From IMG/VR virus record IMGVR_UViG_3300028388_004827, positions 1 to 43,628 of that record: DNA of 43,628 nucleotides; one strand, 5' to 3'. Shown piece by piece: positions 22,115-31,738 of the stretch; the stretch's first letter is position 1, and each line of letters begins with the position of its first letter. The translations under genes and the position numbers were made by a program. Below the pieces are notes generated by a model. That model was not told the origin of the DNA and made no database searches. It saw only the letters and a list, made by a program, of their open reading frames with translations. This DNA is from a virus.

Positions 22115-23527
22115 ATGGCTGCTGTTGTTTTTGACAAATTAAAAAAGAACTTCCTTCTTGACTTCATTTCTGACGTTCAAGATTCGGACGGATCAGGCGA
22201 TCGTAATTATTACTATGCAGGTATCGGACGTTCTGAAGATTGGAACGATTCTGACGTCGCACCAACTCCCAGAAACAGTCTTAGAGAAGCAAGAAGTACA
22301 AGACTTGCAATTCAGTCTGTTAAAAATATCACGGATACAACCTTCGTTGTTCCTCGATATAATTGGACTTCTGGTGCTATTTACTCAGCATATGACGATG
22401 ATCAACAAGGTTATCCCACTAACCCATTTTATGTTATGAATAACAATCAGCAAGTTTACGTTTGCTTGCAACAAGGCAAAACTAATGCGAATCCGCCTCA
22501 AGTTGTTGCTTCAACTGTCCAACCTAGTGGTAATACCACAGGCACTCCATTCAGAACTGCGGATGGGTACATGTGGAAATTTCTTTATTCTATCGGTGCT
22601 CTAAAGGCATCGAAGTTTATTTCCTCAGCGTATATTCCTGTTGCTAGAGTACAAGACAGCGCCAACGATACCATTGAAGCAGGCGAACTTGCAGTTGACT
22701 CTGATTCTCCTGCAGAAGATGTCGAACAACAAAGTGTACAGAACAATGCAATTGCCGGTCAAATACTAGGATATGTCGTGACCAAGGTTGGAAGCGGTTA
22801 CACTTCTGTTCCTACTGTAACAATTATCGGAGATGGAACTGAAGCGAAAGCAGACGCAACGATTGCTGGCGGGGCAGTTGTAAAAATCACCGTAAGAGAC
22901 AGCTCCGACAGCACGATTGCTTTCGGTTCTGGGTATAACTATGCTCAAGTTAAGATCACTGGAGGTGGTGGTGACTCTGCTGAAGCAAGAGCAATTATCG
23001 GTCCGCCAGAAGGACTTGGAAACGACCCCAGAGATGATTTAAAGTCTGGTGCCCTCATGTTTAACACTAAACCCGCAGGGGCAGAGGAAGGCGACTTCGT
23101 GATCGGACAAGATTTTCGTCAAGTTTCTCTTCTTCGCAACATTAAGATTCAAGACAGTGAGGGATTATTCACCGAAGAAACTGGTCTTGGTCTTAAAAGA
23201 CTTCAACTTACCTCTATCTCGGACGGTCCTTTCGTAAACGATATTGTTGTTGAAGGTGCAACTTCTGGCGCAAGAGGTTTCGTTGACGATGTTGACTCTA
23301 ACTCTATTTACTATCATCAAAACGATAGTACTGGATTTGGAGTATTTGACTCTGGCGAAACCATTTCCATTGTTGTCGGCGGCGGATCAACTACAGCAAC
23401 TGTATCTAAAGTCCTCAAGGGCGTGTTTGATCCTTTGTCCGGAGAACTATTATATGTAGATAACAGAGCAGCAGTTTTCCGCTCTGCAGATCAGACTGAA
23501 GATATTAAGATCGTTGTACAACTTTAA
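22115..23527 (+). CDS. 8: gp8 baseplate wedge protein, 470 aa
   Basis: A structural wedge component that links the inner ring to the periphery. The N-terminus is characteristic of gp8 in marine T4-like phages: Phe-Asp-Lys-Leu-Lys-Lys-Asn-Phe-Leu-Leu-Asp, then Tyr-Tyr-Ala-Gly-Ile-Gly-Arg-Ser-Glu-x-Trp-Asn-Asp (about residues 33-45). It is followed by Phe-Val-Val-Pro-Arg-Tyr-Asn-Trp-Thr-Ser-Gly, Asn-Pro-Phe-Tyr-Val-Met-Asn, Val-Tyr-Val-Cys-Leu-Gln-Gln-Gly and Ala-Asp-Gly-Tyr-Met-Trp-Lys-Phe-Leu-Tyr. The second half contains a Gly-Ser-Gly-Tyr-Thr-Ser-Val-Pro-Thr-Val-Thr-Ile beta repeat (near residue 227). It is larger than T4 gp8 (334 aa) because of this added beta region. The next structural gene starts 13 bases downstream. 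Confidence 0.88.
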   Translation: MAAVVFDKLKKNFLLDFISDVQDSDGSGDRNYYYAGIGRSEDWNDSDVAPTPRNSLREARSTRLAIQSVKNITDTTFVVPRYNWTSGAIYSAYDDDQQGYPTNPFYVMNNNQQVYVCLQQGKTNANPPQVVASTVQPSGNTTGTPFRTADGYMWKFLYSIGALKASKFISSAYIPVARVQDSANDTIEAGELAVDSDSPAEDVEQQSVQNNAIAGQILGYVVTKVGSGYTSVPTVTIIGDGTEAKADATIAGGAVVKITVRDSSDSTIAFGSGYNYAQVKITGGGGDSAEARAIIGPPEGLGNDPRDDLKSGALMFNTKPAGAEEGDFVIGQDFRQVSLLRNIKIQDSEGLFTEETGLGLKRLQLTSISDGPFVNDIVVEGATSGARGFVDDVDSNSIYYHQNDSTGFGVFDSGETISIVVGGGSTTATVSKVLKGVFDPLSGELLYVDNRAAVFRSADQTEDIKIVVQL

Positions 23528-23540
23528 GGTTGATTAAAAA

Positions 23541-26500
23541 ATGACAAAAGCATTTACCGAACAAATTTTTCGCACTTCGTATAGAGACGATTTTGCCGAT
23601 AGTGATAATTACCACAGAATTCTATTTAATAGTGGTAGAGCACTTCAAGCAAGAGAACTTACTCAGCTACAGACGATTATTCAAAAAGAGATTGAAAGGT
23701 TCGGGTCGAATATCTTTACAGATGGTGCCGCTATGCAATCTGGTGGCGTCAAGATCAATAATGCTTATGAATTTATTAAGATTGCGTCAACCACATCTCT
23801 ACCTAGTGACCTAACAACACTTTCAAACGTAGTTTTTACTGGTCAAACATCAGGAATTAAAGTCAGAGTCCTAGAAGCAGTTGCAGCAGAAAGTGGCGAT
23901 CCTGACACATTATACGTTCAATACTTGGACCTTCCCTCTGGTTCTGCCGGAACAACTTCACCAAAAGTTACTCCGGGCGAAATTCTTTCAGGAACTGTTA
24001 GCGGTTCAACTCTGAACCTTCGCGTTCAAGTAACAGATACTGCCGCAAATCCAGCAACAGGATTTGGTTCCCAATTCAGTACAGGACCAGGAAGTTTCTT
24101 TGTTCAAGGACACTTTGTATTCGCTGTCCCGCAAAGCATTATTGTTTCAAAATACTCTAACAACTTTTCGGGGACTGTAGGATTTAAGATCATTCAGGAC
24201 ATCGTCACTTCTTCTGATGATGAAGATCTATTTGACAATCAAGGTGCTTCCCCTAATCGTTCTTCCCCTGGCGCAGACAGATACAGAATCCGCCTCGTTC
24301 TAATTAATAAAACAGAACTTGGCGCGGACGAAAATTTCGTTTATGTCGCTGAAATTTTTGCAGGCAATATTGTAGACAAACCTTCCTCAAGCGAAGGACT
24401 GAATTCTACCAAAGATCTTCTTGCAGTAAGAACATTTGAAGAATCTGGAAACTACATTAAAAAATACTTCAAATCGTTTTTGGAACCAAACGATGATGAT
24501 TCTTTCAAACTTCGGGTTGAACCCGGTATTGCTTATGTTAACGGTTATAGAGTAGCGAAGAAGTCGCCAACAAGTCTCTTCGTTCCAAAGGCACAAGACA
24601 CTTTCACTCAAGACAATGATGCAATTTCTGTTGATTATGGAAATTACTTCGAGTTTGACAGTGGAAAGGGGATGCTAAATTTTGACACTTGTGAGTTAGT
24701 TGACCTCATGAGTGGAACTGAATACAGCGGAGACTCTATTGGTACTGCAAGAGTCCGAGCAATCAGAGAAGGGACTGGTCTTAACTACAACCTTCACCTT
24801 TTCGATATTCGAAGAACTAACGATTCATATTCTCTCAGAGATGTTCGCTCAATCGGAACTGGATCTTCTACTTTCGTAGATCTGGTTCTCGACACCAGCA
24901 GCAACTCTATTCTTAAAGAACCTGATAAAAAAGGTCTTTTGTTCGACACTCCGATTCGCCGTCCAAAAGGGTTCACAAGCGTAAGTCTTTCTGTTGCAAG
25001 AAGATTTAGCGACACGACCGATGGATCCGGCGATGTTACGATTACTCTTTCTGCGGCGAATGAAAACTTCGAGAACACCGGAGACTGGATTATCTCAACT
25101 GCAGCAACTGCTATTGAAACAGGATACTCTATCTCTCTTGGATCTGGTGCCACTTCTGCAACAATCTCAGGACTTCCTTCCAGCACACCAGTTGAGATTC
25201 TAGCGTATGTAAAAAAAGGCACTGGTAAAATTCGTCAGAAAACTCTTACTGAAACTACTGTCACAGCAACTCTTGATTCTGATGGAGAAGGTCTAAAGTA
25301 CATTCCTCTTGGTCAGTCAGACATTTTCTCGGTAAATCGCGTTCGTAAAAATGATTCTGACGGTGCTTCTGTTTTTAATGCGTTCCAGTTAGACGCTGGG
25401 CAAAGAGACACTCACTATGCAGATGGACGTCTTATTTACAGTGGATCTGGACTAGACTCTGATGAACAGAATGTCTTTGTTCGATTCAAGTATTTTGCGC
25501 ACGGTACAGGCGATTTCTTTGCCGTTTCCTCTTATAACGGTCAAGTGGAATACCGAGATATTCCTGCGCACAGACTACAAAATGGCAACCTAGTATCACT
25601 CAGAGATGTTCTTGATTTCCGTCCTTCTACAAACGGTTCTGGAGCATTCGTTTCTTCAAGAGTTTCAGAACTACCACAACCCACCGACCTAGTTGAAGCA
25701 GATGCAGAGTACTATCTGCCTCGACTTGATAAATTGGTTCTTTCTGAAACCGGAGAACTTCGATATATCACAGGTACGTCTTCGCTTCAACCGAAGTTTC
25801 CTTCGACTCCGAAAGAATGCATTGACCTTTACAAGTTTGAACTCAATCCAAACACTCTTCACACGAAGGATCTAAAGAGCAGACTCCTTCCTCTGAAGGG
25901 ATACACAATGGAAGACATTGGTAAGATTGAGAAGAAACTTGAGAAAGTTGAAGAACTTGCTACTCTTACTCTCCTAGAACTCTCAACTACACAACTGAAG
26001 TCGCTTGATTCTAGTGGCGTTGACAGAGCAAAGTCTGGATTCTTTGTCGATAACTTTGCAAATCAGCGCTATTCTGATGTCAAAAACCCAGAGTATCGAG
26101 CAGCAATCGATCCGAGACAAAAGTTTGTTCGTCCTACATTTAAAGAGCATAGTATTGATCTTCACTATGATTCTTCTCATGTAGATCAACTTCGTGTTGT
26201 GAAATACGGTGACCTCATCATGCTAGATCATGATGAAATAACTTACAAGAATCAACCTTTTGCTTCGAAAACAGAAAATATCAACCCATTCTTCGTCGAA
26301 AGGATTCAGGGTGAACTTCTTCTTTCTCCTGCATCAGATAACTGGAAAGAATCAGAAGTTGCTGCGCCAAGAATTATTGATGGTGGTACCGAACTTGATA
26401 CTCGCCAAGCACTCCTTTGGAATGAGTGGGAGTGGAACTGGGGTGGTGTTGATGTTAACGATCTTCAAGTTGGCGCAACGTCAACTAATGTAACAGGCAC

Positions 26501-29252
26501 ATCCACTTCTCAAACAATCAATGTTTCAGAACCAAGACTTACCGGCACAAACGTTACTGAAACTGTTGGTGAATGGGTAGTAACAGGAACAACATCAACC
26601 ACTACAGAACTCGGTTCCCAAGAAACTATCGTTTCTCAAGAAACTGAAGAAGTTATTCGTCCGGTTATTGATAATTGGTTCCTTTCTGATGGCGCTAGAG
26701 ACGGATTTGGTGCCGGTGACTGGACTGAAGAAGTACCGGTTTGGGTTGAAGTTGCAACACCTACTACAACCGAAACAAGGACTGAATTCGAAACCGTTGA
26801 TACAACTACTCGCGAGCAGACTACTACAGTAACCACTGAAAATGAGTTTACTACTGATACTGAGTATGTAACAAACACTACTACGACGACTACGGTTAAT
26901 AGAATTGCAAGCGAAAGCACGGTTCGCGAAGTTGTTGATAATAGAATCGTTGATGTTGCTTTTATCCCATTCATGCGTTCTCGTAAAGTATCTTTCCGCG
27001 CAACGGGTCTTCGCCCAAATACTAGATTCTTCCCCTTCTTTGACGGGACTGATGTTGGTGCATTCTGCAGAAGCAAGACGTTTGTTCGTCACTCTGATAG
27101 ACCTTCTACAGAAGAAACTACAAACCTTGCTCCTTCTATCGAACATAGCGAAGGTTCCACAAGTCTTGTCTCGAACACTAACGGTGTTATTGAGGGTGAA
27201 TTTGAAATTCCAAATAATAGTGCCATGAGATTCCGAACTGGCAGAAGAGAATTTGCTCTTTATGACATTAGCGTCTATAACACGAAAGATGCACTTTGCA
27301 CTGCAACTGCTTACTATCATGCCGAAGGCGTACTTGAAACTTTCCAAGATACTGTCCTCTCGACTCGAATTCTAGAGATAGTTGGTTCTCAAGCAACAAC
27401 CTCTAATACTAATGTCAGAACTGAACAGAGTATCTCAACCGAGACTCTAGTTTCGTCAACAGTTGCTACTGATGTACAAGAAGAAAGAACTATCAGTGAA
27501 GTTGTAACAACTTCTCAAACCGGATCTACTGTTTCTGCGACTCAACCAGTAACTACGACAACTGTCCCGGTCGATCCAGAACCAACTCCGGAAGTTACGC
27601 CAGATACCTCGATTCGTCCGACGCCGTTGGATCTTTCTGAAATTGACTTTTCAATACTTGATTTTAGAGGACCTTCAATTTATTTCGATCCTCTGGCACA
27701 AACCTTCGACGTTCCAGATGTCAATGGCGTTTTCTTAACCCGTATTCGTATTTACTTCAAGTCAAAAGATACGAATAATATTCCGGTTAAACTTGAACTT
27801 CGTCCTGTTGTTGAGGGAAGACCAACCTCTGAAAGAATCCCTGGTTCTTTGGTTGTCAAGAATCCTTCTCAAGTTAATCTGGTTCCAAACGACACAATCG
27901 CAAGCATGGAAGCGAATGGAACTGACTTTGTATTCGACGAACCTGTTTTCCTTCCGGGCGGGCAAGAATACGCAATCGTTCTTCGTTCAGACTCAATGGA
28001 ATATCGCGTATACATTTCTGAGATCTACGATTTCGTCCTGGGTTCTACCGAGAAGAGAATTAGCAAGCAACCAACTCTTGGTTCGCTTTTTAAGTCTCAA
28101 AACTCCAGACTTTGGGAAGCAGATCAAAGACAAGACCTTGCTTTCAGAATGTACCGTGCAGATTTCGAGAACTCTGGTAATGTAATCCTTGAAAATGTTC
28201 AAGTGCCACCATCAATTCTTACTAAGAATCCTTTCTATATGGATAGCGGAAGCAGTGACGTTTTCGTAATCAATCGTGGACATGGACTTCGTCAAGGCGA
28301 CGTTACTACCATTACCGGACTTGACTCTTCAACTGTTTACGCAAGCGGCGTTAAAGGTTCTTCTCTGCTCGGACAAAGAACAGTGACTTCTGTTGATGGA
28401 ACTGGATATAAGTTTGAAGCAGACAGCGCAGCAACTTCCACCGGAAGGTTTGGAGGCGGTAGAGCGCGTGGTAGTCAGAATATGAACTTTGATCTATTGA
28501 GACTTGATGTTGACACTCTACAACCAGAGACAACCAATATTACTTTCTCTGGCAAATTTACTTCTGCTTCTTCTCTTGTAGATTCGGATCAAGGTAGATT
28601 TACTAAAGATACTTCTTATCGCCTAATCAAGAACAAGAACAACTTCGAATTTTCCAACCCAAAGGCAATCTACACTGAAGTTGAAGAGACAGCAGAACTT
28701 GTAAATGCTGGACTCGGTAAGTCTTCTACAATTCAATGTACGATGACCACAACTGACTCTCGAGTCAGTCCTGTTATTGACATGCAAAGAGCATCAATGG
28801 TTCTTGTTGGTAATCAGATCGATAAACAGGATTCTGCCGCAACTACTGGGTTCAACGTTCCGATTCGATTTGTTCCTGAGACTAACCCATTCCTTGGATC
28901 TTCTCTCGCGAAGCATATCACAAGTCCAACTGAACTTACCGAAGAGGCTGTTGGATTGAAGATTCTTCTGGCAGCAAATAAACCACCGGGATCTGATTTC
29001 CAGGTTTACTATCATGTTGCAGACGAAAGCGAGAATATTCGTAGAAAAAACTGGATTTTGGTTGAACCAGAACAAAATCTTCCTGCAGACAATAACAGAA
29101 AAGTCTTCAGGGAATATCGTTACATTGTTGGTGGAATTGGTGGGACAATGGATCCCTTTACTAAATTTCAAGTTAAAATCGTCTTTAGGTCCACTAACAG
29201 TGCTAAAGTCCCAGTAATTCGTGACCTAAGAGCAATCGCATTATCGGTGTAA
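23541..29252 (+). CDS. Giant DUF4815-type virion structural protein, 1903 aa
   Basis: The largest gene here. The N-terminal 400 residues match what I know as DUF4815: Arg-Asp-Asp-Phe-Ala-Asp-Ser-Asp-Asn-Tyr-His-Arg-Ile-Leu-Phe-Asn, Gly-Arg-Ala-Leu-Gln-Ala-Arg-Glu-Leu-Thr-Gln-Leu-Gln-Thr and, near residue 330, Val-Glu-Pro-Gly-Ile-Ala-Tyr-Val-Asn-Gly-Tyr. Such proteins are found in marine T4-like phages as baseplate-peripheral or fibre-linked components. A helical stretch lies at about residues 790-830. Two Thr/Ser-rich segments follow (coded at about 26461-26930 and 27390-27625), flanking a beta domain with Gly-Leu-Arg-Pro-Asn-Thr-Arg-Phe-Phe-Pro-Phe-Phe-Asp-Gly-Thr-Asp. The last 480 residues are beta-rich. 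It may replace T4 gp10/gp11 or other peripheral wedge parts, but that is inference. AAGG precedes the ATG. Confidence 0.8.
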   Translation: MTKAFTEQIFRTSYRDDFADSDNYHRILFNSGRALQARELTQLQTIIQKEIERFGSNIFTDGAAMQSGGVKINNAYEFIKIASTTSLPSDLTTLSNVVFTGQTSGIKVRVLEAVAAESGDPDTLYVQYLDLPSGSAGTTSPKVTPGEILSGTVSGSTLNLRVQVTDTAANPATGFGSQFSTGPGSFFVQGHFVFAVPQSIIVSKYSNNFSGTVGFKIIQDIVTSSDDEDLFDNQGASPNRSSPGADRYRIRLVLINKTELGADENFVYVAEIFAGNIVDKPSSSEGLNSTKDLLAVRTFEESGNYIKKYFKSFLEPNDDDSFKLRVEPGIAYVNGYRVAKKSPTSLFVPKAQDTFTQDNDAISVDYGNYFEFDSGKGMLNFDTCELVDLMSGTEYSGDSIGTARVRAIREGTGLNYNLHLFDIRRTNDSYSLRDVRSIGTGSSTFVDLVLDTSSNSILKEPDKKGLLFDTPIRRPKGFTSVSLSVARRFSDTTDGSGDVTITLSAANENFENTGDWIISTAATAIETGYSISLGSGATSATISGLPSSTPVEILAYVKKGTGKIRQKTLTETTVTATLDSDGEGLKYIPLGQSDIFSVNRVRKNDSDGASVFNAFQLDAGQRDTHYADGRLIYSGSGLDSDEQNVFVRFKYFAHGTGDFFAVSSYNGQVEYRDIPAHRLQNGNLVSLRDVLDFRPSTNGSGAFVSSRVSELPQPTDLVEADAEYYLPRLDKLVLSETGELRYITGTSSLQPKFPSTPKECIDLYKFELNPNTLHTKDLKSRLLPLKGYTMEDIGKIEKKLEKVEELATLTLLELSTTQLKSLDSSGVDRAKSGFFVDNFANQRYSDVKNPEYRAAIDPRQKFVRPTFKEHSIDLHYDSSHVDQLRVVKYGDLIMLDHDEITYKNQPFASKTENINPFFVERIQGELLLSPASDNWKESEVAAPRIIDGGTELDTRQALLWNEWEWNWGGVDVNDLQVGATSTNVTGTSTSQTINVSEPRLTGTNVTETVGEWVVTGTTSTTTELGSQETIVSQETEEVIRPVIDNWFLSDGARDGFGAGDWTEEVPVWVEVATPTTTETRTEFETVDTTTREQTTTVTTENEFTTDTEYVTNTTTTTTVNRIASESTVREVVDNRIVDVAFIPFMRSRKVSFRATGLRPNTRFFPFFDGTDVGAFCRSKTFVRHSDRPSTEETTNLAPSIEHSEGSTSLVSNTNGVIEGEFEIPNNSAMRFRTGRREFALYDISVYNTKDALCTATAYYHAEGVLETFQDTVLSTRILEIVGSQATTSNTNVRTEQSISTETLVSSTVATDVQEERTISEVVTTSQTGSTVSATQPVTTTTVPVDPEPTPEVTPDTSIRPTPLDLSEIDFSILDFRGPSIYFDPLAQTFDVPDVNGVFLTRIRIYFKSKDTNNIPVKLELRPVVEGRPTSERIPGSLVVKNPSQVNLVPNDTIASMEANGTDFVFDEPVFLPGGQEYAIVLRSDSMEYRVYISEIYDFVLGSTEKRISKQPTLGSLFKSQNSRLWEADQRQDLAFRMYRADFENSGNVILENVQVPPSILTKNPFYMDSGSSDVFVINRGHGLRQGDVTTITGLDSSTVYASGVKGSSLLGQRTVTSVDGTGYKFEADSAATSTGRFGGGRARGSQNMNFDLLRLDVDTLQPETTNITFSGKFTSASSLVDSDQGRFTKDTSYRLIKNKNNFEFSNPKAIYTEVEETAELVNAGLGKSSTIQCTMTTTDSRVSPVIDMQRASMVLVGNQIDKQDSAATTGFNVPIRFVPETNPFLGSSLAKHITSPTELTEEAVGLKILLAANKPPGSDFQVYYHVADESENIRRKNWILVEPEQNLPADNNRKVFREYRYIVGGIGGTMDPFTKFQVKIVFRSTNSAKVPVIRDLRAIALSV

Positions 29253-29257
29253 AAATT

Positions 29258-29491
29258 ATGGATAAAACTGACTTGATTCCCGTAGAGGGTTATGAGAATC
29301 TCGCTCGTGACCCAAAATCGGGTGCCATTCTTAATATAAATAAACTTGAGATTGAAAATGCCCGTGTTCAAAAAGAGATTCGCAAGAAGCGACTTGAAGA
29401 ACAAGAGAAACTGAAAGAGACCGTTAGTCAATTAGAAACAGATGTTAAGGAGATTAAGAGTCTTCTTTCACAGATAGCAGAGAAACTTTAA
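29258..29491 (+). CDS. Small coiled-coil virion-region protein, 77 aa
   Basis: The first 30 residues contain Ala-Arg-Asp-Pro-Lys-Ser-Gly-Ala-Ile-Leu-Asn, a motif I recall from short proteins in many marine phages. The rest is a charged heptad-like helix (Gln-Lys-Glu-Ile-Arg-Lys-Lys-Arg-Leu-Glu-Glu…Leu-Glu-Thr-Asp-Val-Lys-Glu-Ile-Lys-Ser-Leu-Leu), a predicted coiled coil. It lies five bases after the giant structural gene and ends directly before the next fibre gene. It could be an assembly factor or a trimerising piece for a neighbouring fibre; this is inference from position and structure. The sequence for Asn-Ile-Asn-Lys also makes a perfect late promoter at 29335. Confidence 0.75.
   Translation: MDKTDLIPVEGYENLARDPKSGAILNINKLEIENARVQKEIRKKRLEEQEKLKETVSQLETDVKEIKSLLSQIAEKL
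29335..29342 (+). promoter_or_regulatory. Possible internal T4-type late promoter
   Basis: Perfect TATAAATA within the coding sequence of the 77-aa protein, about 150 bases before the fibre gene at 29492. It might give extra transcription of the fibre and repeat-protein genes, but the leader would be much longer than the 26-40 bases between promoter and start seen at other late promoters here, so it may be a coincidence of the codons. Confidence 0.45.
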
Positions 29492-31723
29492 ATGGCGCGT
29501 CCGATTACACTTATAACAGATTCGTTTAAAATCTTCAAGGACAATGTTAACACAGTTTCTGTTAACGTTGGTGATCCAGATTTACTGACGACCACAACGA
29601 GAGCAGGACAGAGATCCGATTCTTCTGATATTGTAAGTGCAATCAATGAACTTGATTCCGATCTCCACGGATCTGGTGGTGGTGATGTAAAGAATGATCT
29701 CAACTATCTTTCTTATGCTATTAATACTGTCCGCGATAGTGGCATGGTTGGCGCAATTAACGCAATTGACGCACTGATTGGCGGCGATTCTGATGTTCTT
29801 CCTACTTCAGCAAAAACTCTCATTTTTGCGATTAAAGAATTAGACTCTGACCTTCATGGAGTTGGTGGTGGTAATGCAAAAGCAGACCTAACTACTTCTG
29901 CCAAAACAATTGTTGATGCAATCAATGAGATCGAGGCAGTATTCGATGCCTCTGCAACAGAAATCAACTCTCCCTCTTCTTTTGAAGCCTATGTTACCGG
30001 TGATTTCACGATAGATGCATCAGGAGACATTATCCTTGATGCAGATGGTGCTAATGTTACTTTGAAAGACGGCGGAGTAACTAGAATTGACCACCAGTTA
30101 GGATCAACCAACATCGTTGCAGTTACCGGAAATTATACATTAGATGTTTCTGGTAACATCGTTTTAGATGCCGACAATGGAAACATCGACATCAAAGATG
30201 GTGGCGTTACTCGATTTGCTTATGGTCTCGGTGCTACAAACACCCTTGATATCACCGGAAATATCGTAACCAATGTCTCTGGTAGTATTACTGACTCTGC
30301 CGGCACATCAATCACACAAAAGTCAGGAACCACGTTCTCACAAATTTCTGGTGGCAATTTCACCACTACGGTGACAGGAAACTACTCTGTTGATGCGTCT
30401 GGTAATGTCATTCTTGATGCTGATGCCGGAGACGTTCTTCTGAGAGATGGCGGATCTCAATACGGTTCGCTAACAAATAACAGCGGACATCTTGTAATTA
30501 AGACTGGTACCGATAGTGCATTGACGTTTGATGCAACAAATGCTACTTTCAACAAGACTCTCTATACTGACTCTGCACTGGATACGAATGCAAAGAGTGT
30601 TGCTGGCGGAATCAATGAACTAGAGACTGCAGCACGAGGCGCGAACACAGACTACTCACTGTCAACTACTGCGCAAAACTTTAGAGATGCAATCCGAGAG
30701 CATGAGACCGATATTGGTAACATGGTCTTTACTGGTCTTTCTGCGACAAATATCTCTGCTGCTCTCCGAGAACTTCGAGCAGAACTTGGTGACCACACTG
30801 CTCTTGTAACAGAAACCGACTCAAACGCTGTTGCTGCTATCAACGAACTTCATTCAGATATTGGTGACATTGCTCTTCTTAGTGTCAACGACTCAGAAGG
30901 TTCTGGCACTACTGCAACTAATCTTGTTACTGCACTAAACTTCTTAGATTATCGTCTTGACTCCGTCGAGACATTACTTGATCAAGCAGTAAAAACGACA
31001 TCAGATGTTCTGTTTAATTCTGTTGAAACGCCACTCGTTAAAAGAACTGGCAACTTTACACTCGATGTTTCTGCAGATATTATTCTTGATGCAGGCGGTG
31101 CTGATGTTCTTCTAAAAGATGACGGAACGCAATACGGCGCATTAACAAATACTTCCGGTAATCTGATTATTAAATCCGGAACAACGACTGCAGCAACCTT
31201 CAATGGCGCTAACGTCACTTTTGCAGGAACTATAGCACAGGGAACAAGTCTTAATACTTCAGCAAGCACTCTTGGTTCTGCTATAAACGAGATTCATGAC
31301 GAGTTAGACTCTGCTTCGGGAGAGATCTCTTCTCATGCTTCAAGACTCAATGATCTTGAGTCTGATAATAGTGTGCTGAATACTTTTGTTGAACCAACAC
31401 AATCACTCTCAACGAATGCGACAACTCTTGCGGATGCTGTTAATGAATTAGACAGCGACATTGGGAATCTTGATCTACTTGAGGATTCTGTTTACGCTGG
31501 TTCTAAGAATAATGTTGTGACAGCATTAAATGCTGCGGCAGCATTGTTGCTTCAACTGGATTCTAATAGTGGATTCCTGGACAATGCTATTGGTAGTCTA
31601 AATAATCTAGCAGCGTTCTTTGATAGCGCAGGAGCAACATCGAGCGTAGTGAATGCTCTGAATCATTTAGCTAGTAGAGTGGTTGATGTCTATGACGAGA
31701 CTGGCACTCTGCTAAACACCTAA
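29492..31723 (+). CDS. Repetitive beta-rich tail-fibre protein, 743 aa
   Basis: A fibrous virion protein. Two repeat types alternate. The first is Ala-Ile-Asn-Glu-Leu-[Asp/Glu]-x-Asp-[Leu/Ile], occurring about ten times as short helical connectors. The second is Gly-[Asn/Asp]-[Phe/Tyr]-[Thr/Ser]-x-Asp-[Ala/Val]-Ser-[Gly/Ala]-[Asp/Asn]-[Ile/Val]-[Ile/Val]-Leu-Asp-Ala with a following [Lys/Arg]-Asp-[Gly/Asp]-Gly, present four times (coded near 29998, 30128, 30378 and 31048). The second type gives parallel beta stacking, as in phage fibre shafts. The N-terminus Ala-Arg-Pro-Ile-Thr-Leu-Ile-Thr-Asp-Ser-Phe may be the attachment end. The gene directly abuts the coiled-coil gene, with only a weak ribosome site. 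Fibre family is clear; position on the virion is not. Confidence 0.78.
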   Translation: MARPITLITDSFKIFKDNVNTVSVNVGDPDLLTTTTRAGQRSDSSDIVSAINELDSDLHGSGGGDVKNDLNYLSYAINTVRDSGMVGAINAIDALIGGDSDVLPTSAKTLIFAIKELDSDLHGVGGGNAKADLTTSAKTIVDAINEIEAVFDASATEINSPSSFEAYVTGDFTIDASGDIILDADGANVTLKDGGVTRIDHQLGSTNIVAVTGNYTLDVSGNIVLDADNGNIDIKDGGVTRFAYGLGATNTLDITGNIVTNVSGSITDSAGTSITQKSGTTFSQISGGNFTTTVTGNYSVDASGNVILDADAGDVLLRDGGSQYGSLTNNSGHLVIKTGTDSALTFDATNATFNKTLYTDSALDTNAKSVAGGINELETAARGANTDYSLSTTAQNFRDAIREHETDIGNMVFTGLSATNISAALRELRAELGDHTALVTETDSNAVAAINELHSDIGDIALLSVNDSEGSGTTATNLVTALNFLDYRLDSVETLLDQAVKTTSDVLFNSVETPLVKRTGNFTLDVSADIILDAGGADVLLKDDGTQYGALTNTSGNLIIKSGTTTAATFNGANVTFAGTIAQGTSLNTSASTLGSAINEIHDELDSASGEISSHASRLNDLESDNSVLNTFVEPTQSLSTNATTLADAVNELDSDIGNLDLLEDSVYAGSKNNVVTALNAAAALLLQLDSNSGFLDNAIGSLNNLAAFFDSAGATSSVVNALNHLASRVVDVYDETGTLLNT

Positions 31724-31738
31724 CATTAGGATTGCAGT

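Noticed and set aside
26595-27347. Minus-strand open frame of 250 codons (and another at 26636-27076)
   Set aside because: Mirror frames of the Thr/Ser-rich part of the giant structural gene; low complexity keeps stop codons out.
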